A DNA stretch of 64,000 nucleotides from contig CM036160.1 in the NCBI GenBank assembly GCA_020631735.1, positions 114,930,680-114,994,679 on the forward strand, written 5' to 3'. The position numbers and the translations under genes are program-made. The stretch comes from Saccharum officinarum (lineage: Eukaryota; Streptophyta; Magnoliopsida; Poales; Poaceae). This document shows positions 57,892-64,000 of this stretch, one piece after another (the stretch's first letter is position 1; each line of letters starts with the position of its first letter). The notes below the pieces were generated by a model. It did not search any database. It was given only the letters and a program-made list of their open reading frames with translations, and had not been told where the DNA came from.

Positions 57892-60800
57892 TCAACTCAT
57901 GTTGGAGAAGTCAAGTATGTTCAACTCATTCTTTAGCTTGTGAAATCTCTTCTCATCAAGTGGCTTGGTGAATAGATCGGCTAATTGATCTTCGGTGCCC
58001 ACACTCTCAATGGCAATGTCACCCTTTTGTTGATGATCTCTAATAAAATGATGACGAACATCAATATGCTTTGTTCTTTGATGTTGAATCGGATTGTTAG
58101 TTAGCTTCACGGCACTTTCATTGTCACATAGCAATGGCACATTCTTGAAATTGATTCCAAAATCCTTCAATGTTGCCTTCATCCACAAGATTTGTGCACA
58201 ACAACTACCCGCGGCGATGTATTCGGCTTCGGCGGTAGATAGTGCAATACTATTTTGCTTCTTGGATGACCATGAGACAAGTGATCTTCCCAACAATTGA
58301 CAAGTCCCGGAAGTGCTCTTTCTCTCCACTTTATCACCGGCATAGTCGGAATCCGAATATCCAACTAGCTCAAAACTTGCACCTTTGGGATACCACAATC
58401 CAACATCTTGTGTATGCTTTAAGTACCTCAATATTCTCTTTGTTGCCTTCAAATGACTTTCTCTTGGTGAGGCTTGAAATCTTGCACACATGCATACACT
58501 AAACATCACATCGGGCCTTGATGCCGTCACATAGAGTAGGCTACCAATCATCGATCTATATAGCTTTTGATCCACCATGTTGCCACTCTTGTCACTATCC
58601 AAGCTTCCACTAGTGCCCATTGGAGTTGTAATACTCTTTGCATCTTCCATGCCAAACTTCTTGAGCATATCTTTGATGTACTTGGTTTGGCTTACAAATG
58701 TTCCTTCCTTCATTTGTTTGATTTGAAGTCCAAGAAAGAAACTAAGTTCACCAATCATTGACATTTCAAATTCCTTTGCCATCATTTTCCCAAACTCATC
58801 ACAATAATCTTGATTGGTTGAACCGAATATGATATCATCAACATATATTTGCAACACAAACAAGTCTTTCCCAATCTTCTTGGTGAATAGTGTTGTATCA
58901 ACTTTGCCCATGACAAATCCTTTAGATAGCAAGAAGTCCCTCAATCTTTCATACCATGCTCTAGGTGCTTGCTTTAATCCATACAAAGCCTTCCTTAACT
59001 TGTATACATGATTGGGTTTCTTGTCATCTTCAAAACCGGGAGGTTGCTCCACATACACCTCCTCTTGAATGTACCCATTGAGAAATGCACTCTTTACATC
59101 CATTTGATATAGCTTGATATTGTGAGCACAAGCATAGGCAAGTAAGATCCTAATTGCTTCCAATCTTGCAACCGGGGCATAAGTTTCACCAAAGTCAAGA
59201 CCCTCTATTTGTGTGTAACCTTGAGCCACTAGTCTTGCTTTGTTCCTTACTACTATCCCATCTTGATCTTGCTTGTTGCGAAAGACCCATCTTGTTCCAA
59301 TGACATTGTGATCCTTAGGCCTTTCAACTAGTTCCCATACTTCATTTCTCTTGAAGTTGTTGAGCTCTTCATGCATTGCATTTACCCAATCCGGATCTCT
59401 CAATGCTCTATCAATGTCCTTGGGTTCTTCTATTGACACAAAAGATGAGTGAGCACAAAACGATGCCAATCTTGATCTAGTTTGAACTCCTCTTTGTATG
59501 TCACCAATGATGGAATCCAATGGATGGTCTCTTGCAATGTTAGTTGGTTGAAGCACTTGGACTTGATTGCTTGAATGTTGATGTTGATCATGAGTTGGAG
59601 ATGATGAACTAGCCACTTGTTGATTTTGTTGTACTTGAGATGATGTACTAGCTTGATTTTGCATTAGAGAACCACTAGCTTGTGTAATTGGACTTTGGAG
59701 CACTTGATCTTTGTTGTCATCCACATCAATAACTTGCTTTGGTCTAATATCACCAATATCCATTTCTTTCATAGCATTAGTCAATTGAGTTCCTCTCACA
59801 TCATCCAAGTTATCTTCCTCATCTTGAGAACCATTTGTTTCATCAAACTCAACATCATGCACTTCTTCAAGTAAACCACTAGCCAAATTCCAAACTCTAT
59901 AAGCTTTGCTAGTAGTTGAGTAACCAAGTAGAAATCCTTCATCACATTTCTTCTCAAACTTGCTTAATCTAGTGCCCTTCTTCAAGATGTAGCATTTGCA
60001 ACCAAATACCCGAAAGTATGCAATGTTGGGCTTTCTTCCATTTAAGATCTCATATGGTGTCTTCTCTAGAAACTTGTGGCAATAGAGGCGGTTGCTATAG
60101 AAGCAAGCCGTGTTGATTGCTTCGGCCCAAAATGAATGACTCACATTATACTCATTCAACATTGATCTTGCCATATCAATCAAAGTTCTATTTTTCCTCT
60201 CAACTAAGCCATTAGATTGAGGTGTATACTTGGCCGAGAATTGATGTTTGATTCCAAGCTCATCACATAGCTCATCAACTCTTGTGTTTCTAAACTCACT
60301 TCCATTGTCACTTCTTACTTTCTTGATTGTGGTCTCAAACTCATTTTGCACTCTCTTGATGAACTTCTTGAATATGTCAAATACATCACTCTTGTCCACA
60401 AGAAAGAATACCCATGTATATCTAGTGAAATCATCCACAATCACAAAGCCATACTTGTTGCCACCAATGCTTGTGTATGTAGTTGGCCCAAATAGATCCA
60501 TGTGCAACAACTCAAATGCCTTGGAAGTACTCATGATGCTTTTCAATGGATGAGTGTTGCCTACTTGCTTTCCGGCTTGACATGCACTACATAGCTTATC
60601 TTTCTCAAATGTGACATCCTTCAAGCCTCTAACTAAGTCATGCTTCACTAACTTGTTCAATTGCTTCATGCCAACATGACCAAGTCTTCTATGCCATAAC
60701 CAACCCATACTTGATTTGGTGAGCAAACATGTTGAAAGTTGAGTGTCACTAGCATTGAAATCAACCAAGTATAGATTCTCAAATCTAAAGCCTTTGAAGA

Positions 60801-61122
60801 TCAAGTTAGAGCCATCAACACTAACTATCTCCACATCATCAACACCAAATATGCACTTGAAACCGAGATCACATAATTGAGCAACCGACAACAAGTTGAA
60901 ATTGAGCTTTTCAACTAGTAGCACATTGGAGATGCTATGATCATTTGAGATTGCAATCCTTCCAAGAGCCTTTACATTACCCTTGCTATTGTCACCAAAT
61001 GTGATGCTATCAATGCCACTATCATTTGATTTGAGAGAGTTGAACATTCTTGAATCACCGGTCATATGTTGAGAGCATCCACTATCAAGCACCCAATGCC
61101 TTCCTCCGGCCTTGTAATTTAC
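57892..61122 (-). CDS. pol: Element C pol: protease, integrase, RT, RNase H
   Basis: Open from just after a TAG (61125-61123) to the stop at 57892, ~1076 codons, copia order. Protease [11 protein letters not shown]; zinc-binding [15 protein letters not shown]...CSACQAGK; integrase core with [19 protein letters not shown] (about residue 270) and [13 protein letters not shown] giving D-D-E; then the Ty1/copia RT ([40 protein letters not shown]) with catalytic YVDD near residue 759 (about 58845); RNase [18 protein letters not shown] near the C-terminus, ending KNELNILDF. No stop or frameshift inside. No ATG opens the frame, so pol must be expressed by readthrough or splicing from gag, whose frame it shares. 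It makes the polyprotein that copies and integrates the element. Confidence 0.93.
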   Translation of the reverse strand, partial: VNYKAGGRHWVLDSGCSQHMTGDSRMFNSLKSNDSGIDSITFGDNSKGNVKALGRIAISNDHSISNVLLVEKLNFNLLSVAQLCDLGFKCIFGVDDVEIVSVDGSNLIFKGFRFENLYLVDFNASDTQLSTCLLTKSSMGWLWHRRLGHVGMKQLNKLVKHDLVRGLKDVTFEKDKLCSACQAGKQVGNTHPLKSIMSTSKAFELLHMDLFGPTTYTSIGGNKYGFVIVDDFTRYTWVFFLVDKSDVFDIFKKFIKRVQNEFETTIKKVRSDNGSEFRNTRVDELCDELGIKHQFSAKYTPQSNGLVERKNRTLIDMARSMLNEYNVSHSFWAEAINTACFYSNRLYCHKFLEKTPYEILNGRKPNIAYFRVFGCKCYILKKGTRLSKFEKKCDEGFLLGYSTTSKAYRVWNLASGLLEEVHDVEFDETNGSQDEEDNLDDVRGTQLTNAMKEMDIGDIRPKQVIDVDDNKDQVLQSPITQASGSLMQNQASTSSQVQQNQQVASSSSPTHDQHQHSSNQVQVLQPTNIARDHPLDSIIGDIQRGVQTRSRLASFCAHSSFVSIEEPKDIDRALRDPDWVNAMHEELNNFKRNEVWELVERPKDHNVIGTRWVFRNKQDQDGIVVRNKARLVAQGYTQIEGLDFGETYAPVARLEAIRILLAYACAHNIKLYQMDVKSAFLNGYIQEEVYVEQPPGFEDDKKPNHVYKLRKALYGLKQAPRAWYERLRDFLLSKGFVMGKVDTTLFTKKIGKDLFVLQIYVDDIIFGSTNQDYCDEFGKMMAKEFEMSMIGELSFFLGLQIKQMKEGTFVSQTKYIKDMLKKFGMEDAKSITTPMGTSGSLDSDKSGNMVDQKLYRSMIGSLLYVTASRPDVMFSVCMCARFQASPRESHLKATKRILRYLKHTQDVGLWYPKGASFELVGYSDSDYAGDKVERKSTSGTCQLLGRSLVSWSSKKQNSIALSTAEAEYIAAGSCCAQILWMKATLKDFGINFKNVPLLCDNESAVKLTNNPIQHQRTKHIDVRHHFIRDHQQKGDIAIESVGTEDQLADLFTKPLDEKRFHKLKNELNILDFSNMS

Positions 61123-61137
61123 CTACAAAACAAATTA
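61123..61137 (-). promoter_or_regulatory. gag/pol junction with two in-frame stops
   Basis: Minus-strand codons read TAT TAA TTT GTT TTG TAG GTA AAT: gag ends at TAA, and after three codons a second stop TAG precedes pol in the same phase. The same bases (tttgttttgtag) look like a 3' splice acceptor directly before the pol frame. Confidence 0.75.
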
Positions 61138-63318
61138 ATATTTCTTAGGTACCCATACTTGCTTGGGTCCTTGGAGGTTAGTCACTAAGCTCTTTGGTAC
61201 CCAAATGGCCTTCTTCTTTGGGCCCACAATTGGTGTACCAACAAACCTAGCACGCACACCTTTCTCACCCTTGGTAAGCACATAACAAGAATCAAAAGGA
61301 ATGTAAGGTACATTAGCATTTTTCTTGTTCTTGTTCATTTTATTGCAATTAATCTCTAGATGCCCAACTTGCTTGCATCTATTGCAATAACGACCATTGC
61401 TCTTCACAAAGCTAGGCTTGTGAGTTGCAAAGGCCGCCTTGCCCTTCTTGGGAGTATAGCCCAAGCCCTCTTTGTTAAGAGAGAACCTTTGGCTACCCAA
61501 GCATTTTAGCAAGCGAGCATCCCCACTATAGGCATTGCCTAATGCACGGGTGAGATCATCCACCTCTCTCTTGAGAGTCTTATTCTCAACCATAAGTGAT
61601 GAATCACTAGTAGTAGAGGTAGAGTTGGTTGTGGTGGATGATGATGAGCTACATGAAGCATTAGTAGGACTAACAAATAAAGAATCATCAATAATATCAC
61701 ATGTTAGTCCAATATCACAAGTGACAATGACTTGCTCCTCCTTAGCTTCCTTCATGAACTTCTCCAACTTAAGGTCCTTTTCCTTGATGAGCTCAAGTAG
61801 AGTGGAGTGGGCTTCCTTAAGCCTAGTGTGAGCAATTTCAAGATCCTCGTGGTCTTCCTTTAGACACTCACGAGAAGCCTCTAGCTCATCAAAGGATTTC
61901 CTAAGAGCTTTGAGCTCTTGTTCAATTCCTTTGCACTCCTTACTCTTTTTGAGAGCAACAAGCTCCTCCATCAAGGTATCATTTTCATTGCTCTTGGCAA
62001 TGAGCTCTTGTTCTAAGATTTTGTATTTCTTGGTTGTCCTCTTGTAGCCCTTGCTCATTTGATCTATTATGCCTAATAGATCATCCTTGGAGTAGTCCTC
62101 ATCCTCCTCATCATCACTCCTACAATCATCACTAGCACAAGAATCATCATCACTATCATCATGTTTTACCTTGGTAGGCTTGGCCATAAGGCATGTTGAT
62201 GTAGTGTCGAAGATGGATGGCTTGTTAGAGAGGGCGATGTTTGCAGTGGCTCGTCGAGTGATCCTCTCATCATCACTAGAGCTTTCATCATCATCACTAT
62301 CGGAGTTGTCACTATCCCAAGTGACTACATAACCACCACCCTTCTTCTTCTTGTTGAAAGTGAAGCTCTTCTTTGCTTTCTTCTCCTTCTTGTTCTTCTT
62401 CAACTTTAACTCCCCATCATGATATCTTTTGTCTTCATAGGGGCACTTTGCCACTACATGATCGGGGCTATTGCAATTGTAGCAAAGCACCTCCTTTGCC
62501 TTCATGAAGTCCCTTCTCTTTCTTGCACCATAGCCTTTCTTCTTCATGAACCGACCCATCTTTTGCACTAGAAGGGCCATGATCTCATCATCAAATGGAT
62601 CATCATCATCATCATCAACCTTGCTCTTGCCCTTAGAGGATGAAGCCTTGAATGCAATGGGCTTCTCTTGCTTGACCTTGCTTTCCTTCTTCTCTTCTAC
62701 CTCATCTTCATCATCATTGTATTGGGCATCGGTCATTATATCTCCAAGCACATTGGTTGGTTTGACCTTGTCCAATCCCTCTCTAAAGATCATTCTTCTC
62801 AAGGTGGCAAACTTCTTGGGTAAGCACATCAAGAACTTGTGTGAGAAGTCCTTGTCCTCAACCTTCTCCCCAAGCCCCTTGAGATCATTAACAATGACTT
62901 GGAGCCTATAGAACATCTCCGGGATGGATTCATCATCCTTCATCTTGAATGTGGAGAACTTGTCCTTGAGCATATATAGTTTGGCACTTTTTACCGTTGA
63001 AGTGCCTTCATATGTTTCTTCAAGCCTTATCCAAAGCTCATTTGCCTTTTCAAGATCTTTGATTTGCTCAAATACTTTATCATCAATGGCACGATAGATT
63101 GTGTCAAGTGCCGCCGTATTGCATTGTTTGTTGATGCGGTCATTGGGAGTGAGGTTTTCCTCATCAAGAATGACGTATCCTTCTTTGGTCACATCCCAAA
63201 CCTTCTCATGTATATTGCCTAGATATTGCTTCATCTTCCTTTTCCAATGATCAAAGGAAGAGACACCATCAAAGAATGGAGGCTTGCCATTAACATGATT
63301 GAACATAACTTGAGCCAT
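61135..63318 (-). CDS. gag: Element C gag, two zinc knuckles
   Basis: 727 codons from ATG 63318 (MAQVMFNHVNGKPPFFDG) to TAA 61137-61135. N-terminal third resembles the copia-type gag domain (ANELWIRLEETYEG, FKMKDDESIPEMFYRL). CCHC knuckle CYNCNSPDHVVAKC at about residue 277, then a Lys-rich and Asp/Ser-rich region, a long Glu/Lys coiled-coil-prone segment (about residues 430-560), and a second CCHC CNRCKQVGHLEINC at about residue 642. Large gag proteins with a coiled coil are usual in Sireviruses. Located ~40 bases from the primer-binding site. No mutations that break the frame. Confidence 0.93.
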   Translation of the reverse strand: MAQVMFNHVNGKPPFFDGVSSFDHWKRKMKQYLGNIHEKVWDVTKEGYVILDEENLTPNDRINKQCNTAALDTIYRAIDDKVFEQIKDLEKANELWIRLEETYEGTSTVKSAKLYMLKDKFSTFKMKDDESIPEMFYRLQVIVNDLKGLGEKVEDKDFSHKFLMCLPKKFATLRRMIFREGLDKVKPTNVLGDIMTDAQYNDDEDEVEEKKESKVKQEKPIAFKASSSKGKSKVDDDDDDPFDDEIMALLVQKMGRFMKKKGYGARKRRDFMKAKEVLCYNCNSPDHVVAKCPYEDKRYHDGELKLKKNKKEKKAKKSFTFNKKKKGGGYVVTWDSDNSDSDDDESSSDDERITRRATANIALSNKPSIFDTTSTCLMAKPTKVKHDDSDDDSCASDDCRSDDEEDEDYSKDDLLGIIDQMSKGYKRTTKKYKILEQELIAKSNENDTLMEELVALKKSKECKGIEQELKALRKSFDELEASRECLKEDHEDLEIAHTRLKEAHSTLLELIKEKDLKLEKFMKEAKEEQVIVTCDIGLTCDIIDDSLFVSPTNASCSSSSSTTTNSTSTTSDSSLMVENKTLKREVDDLTRALGNAYSGDARLLKCLGSQRFSLNKEGLGYTPKKGKAAFATHKPSFVKSNGRYCNRCKQVGHLEINCNKMNKNKKNANVPYIPFDSCYVLTKGEKGVRARFVGTPIVGPKKKAIWVPKSLVTNLQGPKQVWVPKKY

Positions 63319-63358
63319 CTTACACCGAGGTTGTTAAGCCTTACAAACGGTGACCACG

Positions 63359-63370
63359 GCTCCGATACCA
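63359..63370 (-). promoter_or_regulatory. Primer-binding site of element C
   Basis: Plus-strand gctccgatacca reads TGGTATCGGAGC on the minus strand; one mismatch from the initiator-Met-tRNA type site. Two bases separate it from the LTR at 63373. Confidence 0.85.
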
Positions 63371-63372
63371 CT

Positions 63373-64000
63373 TGAAAGGTCTTGATGGCTAGAGGGGGGT
63401 GAATAGCCTATTAAAATTTTCTACAAAGACAAGCTAAACAAGTTTATCAATAAAACAAATAGCGAGATGCGAGTTTTGCTTAGCCTACGGGGTGTTTGCA
63501 AGCCACCTAACCAATTCACAATTCTAATAAATTTGCACTCAACCGCACAAGTCGACTACAACTAAAACTAGCTAGCTACACAAGCTAAGAGATACACTAA
63601 CAAGCTAGCAAGGTAACTAAGAAATTAATACAAGAGAGAGTTAGGAGGATATCACCGAGGGGCGAAGTATTGAGCCAACCTATAAATATGATCAAGAGAT
63701 GAATACCACAATATACAACCACCGGGATCGATCAAACACAATAAGAATGATGACACGAAGATTTATCCCGAGGTTCACGTGCTTGTCGGCACGCTAGTCC
63801 CCGTTGTGTCCCTCTTCACCACGTGGTTCGGTGGCTAATCGGTCACACACCGAGCCTCTCAAAAGGCACCACAAGAACCTACCAAATGGCAAAAGGTTGC
63901 AATGACACGAGCAATTCACTAATGTTGCCTTTGGCGCTTCGCCGAGGTAGGCACAAACCCCTCACAATTACCGGAGGTGGCCAAGAACAATCACCAACTC
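63373..64000 (-). repeat. 5' LTR of element C, truncated by the window edge
   Basis: The visible 628 bp match 54816-55444 with about three differences (one g fewer in the run near the start, a/g at 'gagatgcgag', c/t at 'cttgtcggc'). Confidence 0.92.

Larger units (their letters stand above)
54816..64000 (-). mobile_element. Element C: Sirevirus (Ty1/copia), coding frames open
   Basis: LTR 54816-56724 (3' in element sense), polypurine tract, ~1.15 kb 3' non-coding region, pol 57892-61122, gag 61135-63318, primer-binding site, and the start of the second LTR at 63373. The right LTR runs off the window. LTR sequence overlap of the two copies over ~630 bp shows about three differences by eye. 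Both coding frames are uninterrupted, so this is the youngest and possibly competent element in the stack. Confidence 0.92.

Overview
The window is plant nuclear DNA from a grass, most likely of the sorghum/sugarcane/Miscanthus group. This rests on the dense MITE content (Stowaway, Tourist and the 'GTTTAGTT' family), two CACTA ends with subterminal repeats, Sirevirus LTRs carrying CGG-CCG palindromes, and large nested LTR retrotransposons. A run of exactly 100 N at 14457-14556 marks a scaffold gap of nominal size. No bacterial genes, CRISPR array, rRNA or tRNA genes were seen.

Layout. 1-4771 is transposon-derived: a 132-bp-arm palindrome, 155-bp tandem units, a 92-bp perfect duplication, and two CACTA termini with different subterminal motifs (ends at 4210 and 4771). 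5016-9430 is intergenic DNA with MITEs and a ~610-bp foldback. 9593-11538 is a Sirevirus solo LTR with a perfect 5-bp target duplication. 14072-15713 holds, on the minus strand, an ankyrin-repeat gene fragment and a broken trypsin/HtrA-like gene on either side of the gap. 17334-18924 holds three more MITEs. The one clearly intact host gene is the nuclear gene for mitochondrial ribosomal protein uS9m (RPS9), minus strand, four coding exons between 22419 and 19471, with a MITE about 60 bp upstream of its ATG. 25600-27894 looks like the 5' part of a plus-strand transcription unit (CT-rich leader, splice donors) cut by the retrotransposon block.

27895 to the window end is one nested stack of four LTR retrotransposons. 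(1) The outer Tat-lineage Ty3/gypsy element (plus strand; LTR 27895-28367; gag, protease, RT, RNase H, extra archaeal-type RNase H, integrase) is interrupted in gag by (2) element A, a Tekay/Del-like chromovirus (plus strand, 30470-40710, complete with both LTRs and target duplication gtcac). Its integrase is interrupted at 45181/45182 by (3) element B, a minus-strand non-autonomous element with a 3.9-kb LTR, no pol, and one unrecognised ~300-codon ORF. B's second LTR is interrupted at 54815/54816 by (4) element C, a minus-strand Sirevirus (Ty1/copia) with uninterrupted gag and pol frames, running off the right edge. B resembles A in its LTR ends, LTR interior and leader, so B is probably a non-autonomous relative mobilised by A-type elements. 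Insertion order follows from the nesting, and coding decay follows it: the two outer gypsy polyproteins carry nonsense mutations, many explicable as C-to-T changes, while C is open throughout.
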